Source: Amphibacillus sp052055485
GTDB lineage: Bacteria; Bacillota; Bacilli; Bacillales; Amphibacillaceae
Assembly: GCF_052055485.1 (NCBI RefSeq)
Contig: NZ_CP197171.1
Coordinates: 744,001 to 808,000, forward strand
DNA: 64,000 bases
Reading direction: 5' to 3'
Each line of letters starts with the position of its first letter. Position 1 is the first letter of the stretch. The position numbers and the translations under genes were made by a program. Positions 39,412-48,534 of the stretch are shown in pieces. A model generated the notes under the pieces. That model was not told where the DNA came from and made no database searches. It saw only the letters and a list, made by a program, of their open reading frames with translations.

Positions 39412-40242
39412 ATGATATTAGAATTAAAAAAGGCTGAATTCTACAGATGTAGCGATTTGCTATATGAACAGGGTCAGTTGGAAGCTAAAGCAGTTATCGA
39501 AGGAGTAAATCCTGGTCGTGTTTTTGTAGATGATGTTGATTCTCCCACTTCCGGACTTATTTGGTTAGGTAATAACGATGGGTTTTTCTTTATTGGAAAT
39601 GAAAGGAATGGAGAATTCAATACTGAATTAAATCATTTTATCGATACAGTTATCAAACCAGAAGCTAGCAAGGTTGGCTTAGCTTGGTTTGAAGCTATTG
39701 GTGATCATACTAAATGGAATGATACGTTTAAAAGGGTGTTTGAGAACCGTGATTTAGGAAGTTGGAATCAGAAGGTTTATACATTACAAAAAGCCGATTA
39801 TAAAAACAGCTTTGAACCTGTGATTGAAAAGGGATATCGTGTTGCTAAACTCAGTGAGAGGCTTTTTGAAAATAGGAATCAATCAATTGAAAACATTGAG
39901 TTTTTACATGGCAAAATATTAGCATCTTGGTCCTCACCTGAGGCTTTCTTTAACAAGGGTATAGGATATTGTATTATTCATCAAAATAAAGTGGTAAGTA
40001 TTTGTTTTTCAGGTTTCAGTGTTGAAAATGTTCACTGCATTGATATTGAAACATTAGCCCCTTACCAGGGTAAAAAATTAGCTCAAAAGATAGCTCATCA
40101 TTATGTTAAAGATTGTCTGGAGAATGATCAGATTCCATATTGGGACTGTATGGAAATGAATAAACCCTCTGTTGCAGTTGCAGAGAGCATAGGATTCAGA
40201 AATTTCTTTAACTATGTTGGCTATGACTTTTCACTGGAATAA
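39412..40242 (+). CDS. GNAT acetyltransferase, ZmaR-like
   Basis: A 276-residue enzyme of the GNAT_acetyltran family that includes the zwittermicin A resistance protein ZmaR. The N-terminal half is helical/beta. The C-terminal half carries the acetyl-CoA-binding strand and loop (IDIETLAPYQGKKLAQKIAHH, where Q-G-K-K-L-A is the Q/RxxGxG/A variant) and the terminal NKPSVAVAESIGF. AAGGAG precedes the ATG. The substrate is unknown, and antibiotic modification is possible. Confidence 0.85.
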   Translation: MILELKKAEFYRCSDLLYEQGQLEAKAVIEGVNPGRVFVDDVDSPTSGLIWLGNNDGFFFIGNERNGEFNTELNHFIDTVIKPEASKVGLAWFEAIGDHTKWNDTFKRVFENRDLGSWNQKVYTLQKADYKNSFEPVIEKGYRVAKLSERLFENRNQSIENIEFLHGKILASWSSPEAFFNKGIGYCIIHQNKVVSICFSGFSVENVHCIDIETLAPYQGKKLAQKIAHHYVKDCLENDQIPYWDCMEMNKPSVAVAESIGFRNFFNYVGYDFSLE

Positions 40243-40299
40243 TTATGCAATTCCTTCGATATGGGCTATGGAATAAAGAGAATCGTTTATATAATTAAA

Positions 40300-40327
40300 A
40301 GCACGGATTCAAATCTGTGCTCTTTTT
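40300..40327 (+). terminator. Terminator of the ZmaR-like gene
   Basis: AGCACGGATT pairs with AATCTGTGCT (one G-U pair) and is followed by CTTTTT. Confidence 0.88.
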
Positions 40328-40564
40328 ATACTGTCAGAAAGCTTTTTCAGCAAAGGTAATATTAATTGTCATTCTAAATGTAACATTTGAATACATTCGA
40401 GCATCAATCTGAAGCTTTAAGTGAATCACTTTCAAGTGATCAAGCATAAATTTTATAGCTCTTACTTTACTAAGCTAACAAAATTTAGACTGCCCAATGC
40501 AAACGTTAAAAGAGCTATCACAAGATTGTCATTTTGCAACAGCTCCTAAAAGTATTTCGTTCAA

Positions 40565-41524
40565 TCACTCTAAGCTAAAATCTAGTTCAGGTCCTTCAGG
40601 GACAATACCTGTTGGATTAATATTTTTGTGACTACCATAGTAGTGGTTTTTAATGTGATCAAAATGAATCGTCTCTTTAATGCCTGGATAATTATATAAC
40701 TCTCTTGTATAACGCCAGAGATTTTTGTAATCCACAATCCGTTTAAGATTACATTTAAAGTGACCATGATAAACAGAGTCAAATCGAATCAGTGTAACAA
40801 ATAAACGCCAATCTGCTTCAGTGATTTGCTGACCTACTAAATAGCGATTGGTCTCTAATCGTTCTTCTAGCTCATCAAGTACTTTAAACAGTTTTGTCAC
40901 TTCTTCTTGATAAACCTCTTGCTTGGTCGCAAAACCTGCTTTATATACACCATTGTTGACATTATCGTATACTTTTTCATTGATTGCGTCGATCTCAGCT
41001 CGCAAATCTTCTGGATAATAATCGCCTGCTTTCGCACCTACTTCATCAAAGGCAGAATTGAACATCCGGAGAATTTCTGCTGACTCATTATTAACAATTT
41101 TACCTTGTTTTAAATCATAGAGTACGGGTACAGATACACGTCCACTGTAATTCGGATCAGCATGTACGTAGACTTGATACAAATAATCTGCATCCAGAAT
41201 AGGATCTGGAATGACACCCTCACCAGACTCAAATGTCCAACCTCTACCATCTCTGATAGGGTTTACAACGGACACCGAGATCATCTCTTCTAGCCCTTTC
41301 AGTTTACGCATAATCATCGTTCGGTTCGCCCACGGACAAGCATGCGAAATATACAAATGATAGCGATTAGGTTCAGCTTTAAAGCCAGCTTCACCAGTTG
41401 GCCCAGCACTTCCGTCCTTCGTCACCCAACTACGAAATTGGGAGTCTTGTCGAATAAAACGTCCATCACTCTCTTTTACATCATCCGTCTTTTCATACCA
41501 TTTACCCTCTACTAACAGCCCCAT
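40565..41524 (-). CDS. Glutathionyl-hydroquinone reductase
   Basis: A 319-residue omega-class-like glutathione transferase of the YqjG/ECM4 family. The catalytic Cys63 is in CPWANR. The C-terminal helical domain ends with the family block (NPTGIVPEGPELDF). It reduces glutathionyl-hydroquinones. In Bacillaceae without glutathione it may use another thiol. AAAGGAG precedes the ATG. It is monocistronic. Confidence 0.93.
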   Translation of the reverse strand: MGLLVEGKWYEKTDDVKESDGRFIRQDSQFRSWVTKDGSAGPTGEAGFKAEPNRYHLYISHACPWANRTMIMRKLKGLEEMISVSVVNPIRDGRGWTFESGEGVIPDPILDADYLYQVYVHADPNYSGRVSVPVLYDLKQGKIVNNESAEILRMFNSAFDEVGAKAGDYYPEDLRAEIDAINEKVYDNVNNGVYKAGFATKQEVYQEEVTKLFKVLDELEERLETNRYLVGQQITEADWRLFVTLIRFDSVYHGHFKCNLKRIVDYKNLWRYTRELYNYPGIKETIHFDHIKNHYYGSHKNINPTGIVPEGPELDFSLE

Positions 41525-41666
41525 ATTGATCTCCTTTCATTCACTTTTCTTATAGTTGAAACGCGTTTTCTAAACAAATTCCATACTTTCATTATAGGAA
41601 AAGTCCAACCAATGGACAAACAAGTTGATTGGTAGCAGATAGGGTGTGTTGATCTTCAAATAATGG

Positions 41667-41965
41667 CTAGCTCCAAAAAGTGTTGATTATGTCTGCCGTA
41701 CCCTCAGGGTTATCTATGTTTGCTTCGTGTCCAGCACTTTGAATCATTTCTAATTTGGCACCCATTATCCGATTGCTTAATTGTTCAGCAACTTTCCGAT
41801 TCGATCTATCCTTTTCACTACACAGTATCAGCGTTTTACAGGATACTTCTACTAAACGTTTGCTGAAATCCAGTTCTTTCATAGATTTTATTAACCCGAT
41901 CATATCCCTTTTTGGTAAGCCCATTCTCTTAAATGATTCGGTTAGTTTGAAATAGGCAAAGGCTT
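41667..41965 (-). pseudogene. Alpha/beta hydrolase C-terminal fragment
   Basis: Open from a stop near 41965 (AFAYFKLTESFKRMGLPKRD and on) to 41667. It contains the lid end, the catalytic Asp (ILCSEKDRSN) and the catalytic His (SAGHEANIDNPE), but the nucleophile elbow and N-terminal half are gone. An ATG at 41924 lacks a ribosome site. Confidence 0.75.
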
Positions 41966-42044
41966 AACTCTTGATATGCAAGTAGAGCAATTGCTGTCAA
42001 AAGTTAAGTGATGTCACTGTTGATCTATATTTTTTAAGAAAAAT

Positions 42045-42057
42045 CGGGCAAATCCCG
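42045..42057 (-). terminator. Terminator of the zinc-ribbon gene
   Basis: CGGG-ATTTG-CCCG on the minus strand followed by ATTTTTCTT. Confidence 0.6.
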
Positions 42058-42084
42058 CCTGGTCTTTTTCTCCCTAGGGCCAAA

Positions 42085-42240
42085 TTAGATTACATCCAAT
42101 AATTTATATTCATAGCCATGTACCCCTCTATAATACTCTGGATACATTGCTCCTCCACATTGTTCACAGCTGAATTGAGGTGGAACACTTGGATCCAATG
42201 TTGCCAGATTAGTACAACCGCTAGTCCGTTTCATAATCAT
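42085..42240 (-). CDS. 51-residue zinc-ribbon-like protein
   Basis: ATG at 42240 (or 42234) to a TAA at 42085-42087. Cys9 plus a CxxC pair (FSCEQCGGAMYPEYY, Cys25 and Cys28) suggest metal binding. The C-terminus is aromatic (YYRGVHGYEYKLL). A terminator follows. No strong ribosome site is seen, so expression is uncertain. The family is not recognised. Confidence 0.5.
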   Translation of the reverse strand: MIMKRTSGCTNLATLDPSVPPQFSCEQCGGAMYPEYYRGVHGYEYKLLDVI

Positions 42241-42270
42241 CTGTTACTGGCAATCGATTAAAAATAAAAG

Positions 42271-42490
42271 TAAAATCAACTTTGACGAAATACAGTCAAG
42301 TTAACGAAAATACAATCAACTTTGGCGAAATACAGTCAAGTTAGCAAAAATACAATCAACTTTGACAAAATACTGTCAAGTTAGCGAAAATACAATCAAC
42401 TTTGACAAAATACAGTCAAGTTAGCGAAAATACAATCAACTTTGCTGAAATGCAGTCAAGTTCATCGGTTTGCAAACAAGTTCAAGGCTT
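42271..42490. repeat. Exact 20-bp-period tandem array of two alternating units
   Basis: Eleven consecutive 20-bp units. Type A is TACAGTCAAGTTAGCGAAAA and type B is TACAATCAACTTTGACGAAA. They alternate A-B-A-B with only a few substitutions and then degrade at the right end. The period is constant, about two helical turns. AAGTT in A and AACTT in B are inverted relative to each other. No CRISPR-like spacers and no reading frame are present. Confidence 0.9.
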
Positions 42491-42561
42491 TTTATACATC
42501 TTTCACAATTTATGCTTAATTTCTTCGCACGGACCTTTATTGCTAACTTGAGTTTTGCACC

Positions 42562-42660
42562 TTAAAAACTCAATAAAAAAGCTTTGGTGACGACCGGGCG
42601 CATTCTATCCTCATATTTTTCTTTGAAAGTTTCCCAATGTTGGTGCTCATCAAAAAAACA
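42562..42660 (-). pseudogene. Probable IS91-like transposase N-terminal fragment
   Basis: On the minus strand the fragment reads FFDEHQHWETFKEKYEDRMR, then PVVTK, then runs into a TAA. This resembles the start of IS91-type transposases (HW..F...Y...IRPVV.KEV). Everything after the first 25-30 codons is gone. Confidence 0.45.
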
Positions 42661-42754
42661 AACGTTTTAAAATATTTTTCTCCATATAGTTAAGATAACC
42701 TAGTTAAAAACACTGGAATAGAGCCCATTTTATATACGCTTATCTATTAAAAAA

Positions 42755-42782
42755 AAGACCTCCATTCAATCATAGAGGTCTT
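42755..42782 (-). terminator. Terminator of the XRE/membrane-protein pair
   Basis: AAGACCTC pairs with GAGGTCTT. On the minus strand TTTTTTTTAATAG follows. Confidence 0.88.
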
Positions 42783-42790
42783 GGTAATAA

Positions 42791-42988
42791 TCAGTCATGT
42801 AGATTGATAAATAGTTCATCCACCGTTGTATTTAAGACAGAAGCTAAATTAAAAGCTAACTGTAGGGTTGGGTCATATTTATTATTCTCAATCGCATTTA
42901 TCGTTTGTCTTGAGACTTTACATCGTTTGGCAACCTCTTCTTGAGACAATTTTGATGCTTTTCTTAATTCACGAATTCGGTTCTCCAT
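42791..42988 (-). CDS. Small XRE-family regulator
   Basis: 65 residues, essentially only an XRE helix-turn-helix (LSQEEVAKRCKVSRQTINAI, about 14-33), of the YozG/YvaO-like short type that is paired with small membrane proteins in Firmicutes. Its ATG directly follows the TAA of the membrane-protein gene (TAAATG), so the two are co-translated. Confidence 0.88.
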   Translation of the reverse strand: MENRIRELRKASKLSQEEVAKRCKVSRQTINAIENNKYDPTLQLAFNLASVLNTTVDELFINLHD

Positions 42989-43291
42989 TTAACCACCGTA
43001 CCTTTTCTTTGTGAATAATAAAGTAATTAAATAAATAATCGAAATCACAAAAAGCAAAATGAATGGATTCTCTCCTCTAAAAGAATGGTCTGTCCAATAC
43101 GTAACATAAATTAATTCACCAATTCTTATCAATAGATAAAAAATTGTAACTGCAAATGTATAAGATTGAGCTTTCATCTTGATAAAGTTTTTTCTCTCGT
43201 CCCCTAATTGTGGCAATGAAGCAAGTGTCATAACGATTAGCAGCAAACTAACTGCTAAAACAGAAAAAAACACAATAACTATCCAGTCCAT
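42989..43291 (-). CDS. Small three-helix membrane protein (DUF2178-like)
   Basis: 100 residues with three membrane segments (about 3-24, 42-62 and 75-93) and a KKRYGG tail. It is encoded with a short XRE regulator, a common two-gene module in which the membrane partner may modulate the regulator. GGAGGGAA precedes the ATG. Confidence 0.8.
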   Translation of the reverse strand: MDWIVIVFFSVLAVSLLLIVMTLASLPQLGDERKNFIKMKAQSYTFAVTIFYLLIRIGELIYVTYWTDHSFRGENPFILLFVISIIYLITLLFTKKRYGG

Positions 43292-43315
43292 ATTTTCATT
43301 CCCTCCAAAGAAAAA

Positions 43316-43379
43316 TGTAAAAAGTTTTTGACACTTATTATTATATCATCGTCTCCATAAATGTCAAATACTTTTTACA
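43316..43379 (-). promoter_or_regulatory. Promoter flanked by an 18-bp inverted repeat (probable XRE operator)
   Basis: TGTAAAAAGTTTTTGACA (43316-43333) and TGTCAAATACTTTTTACA (43362-43379) are inverted copies differing at one base. The minus-strand promoter TTGACA (43367-43362), N16, TATAAT (43345-43340) lies across them: one arm covers the -35 and the other lies just past the start site. Confidence 0.8.
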
Positions 43380-43401
43380 CCTCATGTGATCTATATAAAA
43401 C

Positions 43402-43483
43402 CAAACTTCAATCAGTGAGGGTTAGATCTGCGCAGTGTAGACCATGCAAATCCAAGCTTTATGGACGGCTATCTGCAATAAAA
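43402..43483 (+). repeat. Dispersed repeat family, copy 4 (short)
   Basis: 82 bp: CAAACTTCAATCAGTGAGG at the left and ATGGACGGCTATCTGCAAT at the right, both slightly diverged, preceded and followed by ATAAAAC. It has little interior. Confidence 0.75.
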
Positions 43484-43922
43484 CTATTTCTCAAAACAAT
43501 CTATTTGAATAATGTTAATAGCATGGGAGATAAAATCATACGTTTGGCTTAGCTGAACAGAAAGAACACTATGTCTATGGTTATCGGACTTTCTCAAATG
43601 ATAAGCACTGAATGATACTTTTCTTTAAGATAAAATCTATCGAACCAAAACAAACAAGCATCAAATTTTACAAAACCATTTTGATGCTTGATAAATTATC
43701 CAAGAACTGTGGCAAAAATTTTTCATCAACGTTATTTCCTTCGTGTAGATAACCTCTATTTAATAAAGAGTTCATCAACAATTAGTTGTGAAACCATTGC
43801 CTTAATAATCAATGATTATATGTTTTAGCTTATACCTTTAATAAAACTTATAAACAAACGATTCAATCATGAATTTTCATTAAACAATCCATTGTTCAGC
43901 AGCAAAACCAATAGGTATACTA
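43484..43922. other. AT-rich intergenic stretch
   Basis: No supported gene or motif is seen between repeat copy 4 and the GH18 gene terminator. Confidence 0.5.
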
Positions 43923-43946
43923 AAAAATAAGAGATTTGCTCTTTTA
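43923..43946 (-). terminator. Terminator of the GH18 gene
   Basis: AATAAAAGAG / CTCTTATTTTT hairpin overlapping the gene's stop codon, with TTTTTTAG following on the minus strand. Confidence 0.75.
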
Positions 43947-45359
43947 TTATATCTTTCGCACCCGGAAATTATCCTGAAGTACCGCCCAATTTTGTGGAAA
44001 TGGGATTCCTAGCACCCAGTAACTGACGCCCCGTAAGCCATATTCTTTGACCGTATCATATTTTGCCTGCATGCTCCTGGCATCTTCAAACCAAACCTCA
44101 TGCTGCTGACCCGTTTCGTCGGTATAACGAAAAAAAGGCGACTGATAGGTTTCATCATATTGAATGGCAGCACCATATTGAATTGCCAATTGGGTCGCTT
44201 CTTTTGGACTAACAGTTCGTGCCGTCGTTCCCTGTTCCCATGGAATGCGCCAATCACGACCGTATAATGGTACACCCATTAGAATTTTATCTCGGGGAAT
44301 AACGGTTACAGCGTAATCTAACACATCACGAACTTTATTGATTGGTGCTATCGCCCATGGTTCACCACCTGCCCATCCCCATTCGTACGTCATTAAAATA
44401 ACAAAATCGACAATCTCTCCTTGAGCTTGGTAATCATGTGCCTCATATAGGAGTCCTTGTTGCTCAGTACTTTCCTTTGGAGCAAGTGCCGTCGCAACTG
44501 TGTATCCTTCTGGATGCAATCTGGCAACGGTCCTCCGTAAAAAATCATTATAATTTTCTCTATCTTCAGGATAAACATATTCAAAATCAATGTTGAGACC
44601 TGCATATCCCTTAACTCTCATGATCTGCAATAGATTATCAAGCAGTATTTCCTGAATATCCGGATTCCGCAATACAGCGGCTGCCAAATCCGAATCAAAA
44701 TTGCTTTCCCGGAAATTTGTCAAGACTAATAGCGGCTGTATCTGATTTGCCCATGCCGCTTCAATCACCGGATCATCTTGCAGTTCCGTGACGCTACCGT
44801 CTTCACGCATGCTGTACATAAACGGAGAAAGATACGTAAAATTCCTGCCCAGTACAGTGACTTCCCCTGCTCCTTCTTGATTGATACTTGTCGTGTAGGC
44901 ATTCACTTCTGTAACCGGTCGATCTCCCAGCGGAATCCGCAATTGACTGCCAGGATAAAGTATTGATGGATCCGTAAGATTATTTACCTGCAGCAATTGT
45001 TCAATCGTTGTACCATAGTTTTGTGCGATTTGCCAAAGAGTATCACCCGGCAGTACCGTATAAATCACATATGGAATTTCCAGCATTTGACCAACAAAAA
45101 TCATCCCTGGATCAGAAATACTATTGTAAATAGCGAGTTCCTGTACTGTCACCCCATAACGCTGAGCTATTGTCCATATATTATCTCCCGGTTGGACAAC
45201 ATATTCCCGATTTGATTCAGGAACAACAAGCGACTGCCCAACAGCCAGTGCATTTGGATCATCCAACTCATTGACCAAAATGATCTGATTGAGATCGGCA
45301 CCATAACGCTGGGCTATCAGCCATATCGTTTCCCCTTGTTGTACTGTATGAATGTACAT
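43947..45359 (-). CDS. LysM-GH18 spore peptidoglycan hydrolase (SleL/YaaH type)
   Basis: 470 residues with three N-terminal LysM domains (about 2-46, 51-95 and 98-142) and a GH18 domain (about 150-465). The catalytic motif is GLNIDFEYV (Glu as acid, DxDxE degenerate at the first Asp). The C-terminal GVSYWVLGIPFPQNW is typical of SleL/YaaH N-acetylglucosaminidases that digest cortex fragments in germination. It has no signal peptide, as in spore-coat members, and one LysM more than B. subtilis YaaH. Codon use is less AT-rich than its neighbours. Confidence 0.93.
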   Translation of the reverse strand: MYIHTVQQGETIWLIAQRYGADLNQIILVNELDDPNALAVGQSLVVPESNREYVVQPGDNIWTIAQRYGVTVQELAIYNSISDPGMIFVGQMLEIPYVIYTVLPGDTLWQIAQNYGTTIEQLLQVNNLTDPSILYPGSQLRIPLGDRPVTEVNAYTTSINQEGAGEVTVLGRNFTYLSPFMYSMREDGSVTELQDDPVIEAAWANQIQPLLVLTNFRESNFDSDLAAAVLRNPDIQEILLDNLLQIMRVKGYAGLNIDFEYVYPEDRENYNDFLRRTVARLHPEGYTVATALAPKESTEQQGLLYEAHDYQAQGEIVDFVILMTYEWGWAGGEPWAIAPINKVRDVLDYAVTVIPRDKILMGVPLYGRDWRIPWEQGTTARTVSPKEATQLAIQYGAAIQYDETYQSPFFRYTDETGQQHEVWFEDARSMQAKYDTVKEYGLRGVSYWVLGIPFPQNWAVLQDNFRVRKI

Positions 45360-45460
45360 TTTTTCCCCTCCATTTTAAATATTCTGTATACCATACTATT
45401 CATAGGGCGTTTGTCCCGTTCGTCCATTTTGTCTATCTATCACACAACAAAGCTTTAATT

Positions 45461-45602
45461 ACCGTCGTAAGACTAGGACCCAGAATAAGAAAAGCACTTA
45501 TTCTTGCGAGGCAACTGCTCCGTATCCTTCCATAGTATGGTTATTCGTCTCATAGAAAACCATTGTTGCGCCAAGTTTATGGATATTTATCTATAATAAA
45601 TT
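45461..45602 (+). repeat. Dispersed repeat family, copy 5 (degenerate)
   Basis: The right end is recognisable (CCAAGTTTATGGATATTTAT then CTATAATAAA). The left end has been lost. The interior contains the hairpin AGAATAAG-AAAAGCA-CTTATTCT (45472-45494), also found in copies 6 and 9. Confidence 0.6.
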
Positions 45603-46028
45603 AAGGCATACATTCATCATCTGGGCTTATGAAGAAGGTATTTCAATGGAGGAGGCTTCATATACCTGAACGCATACTAATCTGAAAGCAACGCATGATT
45701 ATATCAAAACATCGAAGTAGATGAAAGAAATTAATTGAATTTTAATCTTACACTGCAAGTCGGTTTGTCAGTAAAAACATGGAATAATTGTAACTTGTTA
45801 GCGAAAAATTAGGAAGTTTTCAAGAAAGGGATAAAGCCTCTGTAGGAGAAAAATAACTACTATACTACTGTTTAAGTAGTAAGTTATAGTGAAAAAATCG
45901 CGTATAAACGATTATATTTTAATGAAGTGAAAGAAATTTCTAGTCTAAATTTCAAAGCAATTATTTGCTAGACTTACATTTGTCCTTTCATAGATGAATA
46001 TCATGTGATTACCTCATATATGAGTAAG
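45603..46028. other. Intergenic stretch without a gene
   Basis: No supported gene or repeat is seen. Confidence 0.5.
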
Positions 46029-46054
46029 TGACCCATTATAAGCTTGTGGGTCAC
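46029..46054 (-). terminator. Hairpin after the gene at 46106
   Basis: GTGACCCA (46029-46036) pairs with TGGGTCAC (46047-46054). The T-run is poor, so termination may be weak. Confidence 0.55.
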
Positions 46055-46105
46055 CTACTCGCTTCAAGTTCCTATGTGAATGGAAACAATCCTCGCATCG
46101 ATAGT

Positions 46106-47104
46106 TTAATTAAATAAATTCAACATGTCTTTATTCCACTTTAATATTTCAACCAAATAAGTTGGTTGTTCTTCCATTGTTTCAGTAACAAGACCATTTT
46201 CCCAAACAAATGATTCAAACATTGCTTTTGTTGCTGTGATTTGCTCTTCAGCTTGCTGTTCATTAAGTTCAAACTCTTCTATAATTTCTTTCCTATATTT
46301 TTCTTTATTATTTTTGATTTGCATAAGAAACCTTGCTGATTCCTTTGGGGTTCCTTCTCCTTTAATGAACCGTTCAAAATACTCCTCATCCATATACCTT
46401 TTGGCGAGTGTGTAAAAACTTACATCTTTACCGTTCGAAAGGGGGCTACTGTAGTTTTTAAACGGTTTTAAGTCACTATTATCAAAGACAACATATCCTT
46501 TCTCACGCAACACATCGTTTTCATAATATTTATTTATTTCATTCATGAACGATGTGGCTTCTTGTTCGTTAGCAAAATAATGTTCAGCAATATGTTCTGC
46601 TTGTTTTAGTGCCATTTCCCGATACGCTGCTCGCTCCTCAGCATTTTTGTCAGGCATTGAAAGTGAACTGCGAATGGCTGAAGCTAATTCAGCAGCATAA
46701 AGTGATGCGTTTACAACCTTCCCCTCCAAAGTTTCTTTAATTGTTTGGTGGAGTGTGTTTTCTGGAAAATGATATTCGACACTTAAACTAAACTCATCTT
46801 CCAATCGGTTGTAGGCTTGTTCTTTTTCTAATTGTTCAAGTTTTCTCTTTTCAATCGCTTCATCACTATGATACTCTTCATAGAATTTTCGAAATTGCTT
46901 TAGCATCACATCATCTTTATTCGTTTCTTTAAACTTGAGTGATTGAATATACTTATTTTGAGATTCCTCGCTTATTGTTACAGTTGCTCCCTGAGTGTTA
47001 AATTTATTTTTATTGGGAATATTTTTATCGATAACGTTCTTAAAGGAAAAGCTGGACGTTTGTTGAACATGAGTGATTTTAAACAAGCTATTCATCCTTT
47101 CCAT
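46106..47104 (-). CDS. 332-residue protein of unknown function
   Basis: Charged and almost entirely helical apart from a short N-terminal part that includes GATVTISEESQNKY (about 39-52). It has no signal peptide, membrane segment or recognisable catalytic motif. The N-terminal TISEE.Q pattern resembles exported, flagellar-locus or secreted helical proteins of Clostridia/Bacilli, but I cannot assign a family. The start at 47104 (ATGGAAAGGATG) has only a weak GAGG upstream, and the ATG at 47095 is an alternative. Confidence 0.65.
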   Translation of the reverse strand: MERMNSLFKITHVQQTSSFSFKNVIDKNIPNKNKFNTQGATVTISEESQNKYIQSLKFKETNKDDVMLKQFRKFYEEYHSDEAIEKRKLEQLEKEQAYNRLEDEFSLSVEYHFPENTLHQTIKETLEGKVVNASLYAAELASAIRSSLSMPDKNAEERAAYREMALKQAEHIAEHYFANEQEATSFMNEINKYYENDVLREKGYVVFDNSDLKPFKNYSSPLSNGKDVSFYTLAKRYMDEEYFERFIKGEGTPKESARFLMQIKNNKEKYRKEIIEEFELNEQQAEEQITATKAMFESFVWENGLVTETMEEQPTYLVEILKWNKDMLNLFN

Positions 47105-47233
47105 AATTGTTATTGGCCTCTACTTTATATATCGAATATAAGATAAATTTATTTAATTCTAAAATAAAGAACCTGGAGTATTTGAAATTTTGTAGGTGAG
47201 TAATCAAATTAGAACTATAGTGACCCACTTCCC

Positions 47234-47308
47234 TTAGAATAAGTTTTCGTCATGATAATCAGCTATTTCTAAAAGTGTGTTCTTACGTGTTAAATTAGTT
47301 TGATTCAT
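47234..47308 (-). CDS. 24-residue peptide with a strong ribosome site
   Basis: ATG at 47308 has GGAGG eight bases upstream. The product is MNQTNLTRKNTLLEIADYHD plus four residues, then TAA. No hydrophobic segment. It lies just upstream of the 332-residue gene. It may be a leader or signalling peptide, or chance. Confidence 0.35.
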   Translation of the reverse strand: MNQTNLTRKNTLLEIADYHDENLF

Positions 47309-47694
47309 CACGCATACCTCCATAAGTTTATTATTATAAGCACATTAACTATACGGGACTTACAATGACCTTTTTTTATTTATTTGGTTGTTTTCTTTTA
47401 TTTTACAAAAAATCTATTAAATAAAATCTGCATATCTTTTTCCGTTCTATGAGTTCCTACAAATAGCTTGATCCTTTTGTCTAGAATGATAGATAGTTAA
47501 AGAAAGGAAGTGCAACTTCAATAGGACTTAAAGGTTATCATTAATTTCCCATAAAACGATAACATTCTAACATAATTAGTATTGAGGATAACATGAGGGT
47601 TACAGAGAGAAATTAAAAAGAGAGGTTATTTTAACCTTAGCAATCGTAAAAGATTGAACTGACTAAGGAACCGATAAGAATACAGGATTAAAAA
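47309..47694. other. Intergenic stretch without a gene
   Basis: No supported gene is seen. AT-rich. Confidence 0.45.
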
Positions 47695-48089
47695 TATCGA
47701 CAATGCTTTTAATGCAATTATTTTAAATAATAAAGATCGAATTGATGCCTAAAAAGATGACTATTCCGAAAACCGGATATATTACAGGCATCATCACCCA
47801 TCCGCTTATACCAAACGTATATAAAAATACAGGGATAAACACGGATAATACAAAACCAGGATAGGTTTGGACAATATCTGTCAAAGGAAAAGCTATTGAT
47901 CAAAGACAAGTCAGGTATTACTGGAATCAGATTATCTAATAAACTAACAATGGTAATGAGTGATCCTACTAAAATTAATGGTAATATTATCATTACAGCA
48001 TCTTGAATAGCTGATATCCATGGATTTTTTGTGATTTTATTTACAACGGGAGTAAATTTCTCTGTCATAAACTTCATGATTCTCTGCAT
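47695..48089 (-). pseudogene. PTS cellobiose/lactose-family EIIC, broken
   Basis: The first 60 codons are a normal EIIC start (KFTPVVNKITKNPWISAIQD, then a membrane helix). The frame then jumps: DIVQTYPGFVLSVFIPVFLY and GISGWVMMPVIYPVFGIVIF continue in another frame to a stop near 47695. Most of the 430-residue permease is missing, so an internal deletion plus frameshift has destroyed it. Confidence 0.85.
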
Positions 48090-48145
48090 TTCAATCCCAC
48101 CTTATTATGTGAATTTCAATACTATATTTTAAAATATCAACTTGG

Positions 48146-48445
48146 TTAATCTTCCAGAATTAAATCCAATGCTCTGTTACCATCCAAGGAACCATAAATA
48201 TCTTGAGGAATAATAGATATTTTGATATTTCTATCTTTTGTTTGCTCTTTTAATGTTTCTTCCTTATACGCCAAGTGCGGTCCAATTAATAAACAATCGA
48301 TATTATCAATATGCTCTTCCAACTCTGACTCACTTCTTGCTTTTACAGAAACTTCGATTTTCCTCTTTTTCGCTGCTTTTCTAATGGCTCCTGCAATAAA
48401 TCCACTGGATGCTCCCGCTCCGCAAATTAAAAGTATATTTTTCAT
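48146..48445 (-). CDS. PTS cellobiose/lactose-family EIIB
   Basis: 99 residues from ATG 48445 (AAAGGAGG upstream; an in-frame upstream start is not credible). The phosphorylated Cys8 is in LICGAGASSG. The Rossmann-like EIIB fold pattern is complete. With EIIC broken downstream, this subunit probably has no local partner. Confidence 0.92.
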   Translation of the reverse strand: MKNILLICGAGASSGFIAGAIRKAAKKRKIEVSVKARSESELEEHIDNIDCLLIGPHLAYKEETLKEQTKDRNIKISIIPQDIYGSLDGNRALDLILED

Positions 48446-48534
48446 TTTACTTCCTCCTTTCACTATAATATTACCAAGCAAAGAAAACACTTACATTATT
48501 CTGCTTAATAACAAGGACATTCTTACTATTTGAT

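Noticed and set aside
40420..40442. Palindrome ATCACTT-TC-AAGTGAT as an operator or terminator
   Set aside because: Isolated, with no T-run and no adjacent promoter. The evidence is too weak.
42271..42490. Possible CRISPR array
   Set aside because: The repeats are directly adjacent 20-mers of two types with no unique spacers, and no cas genes are present.
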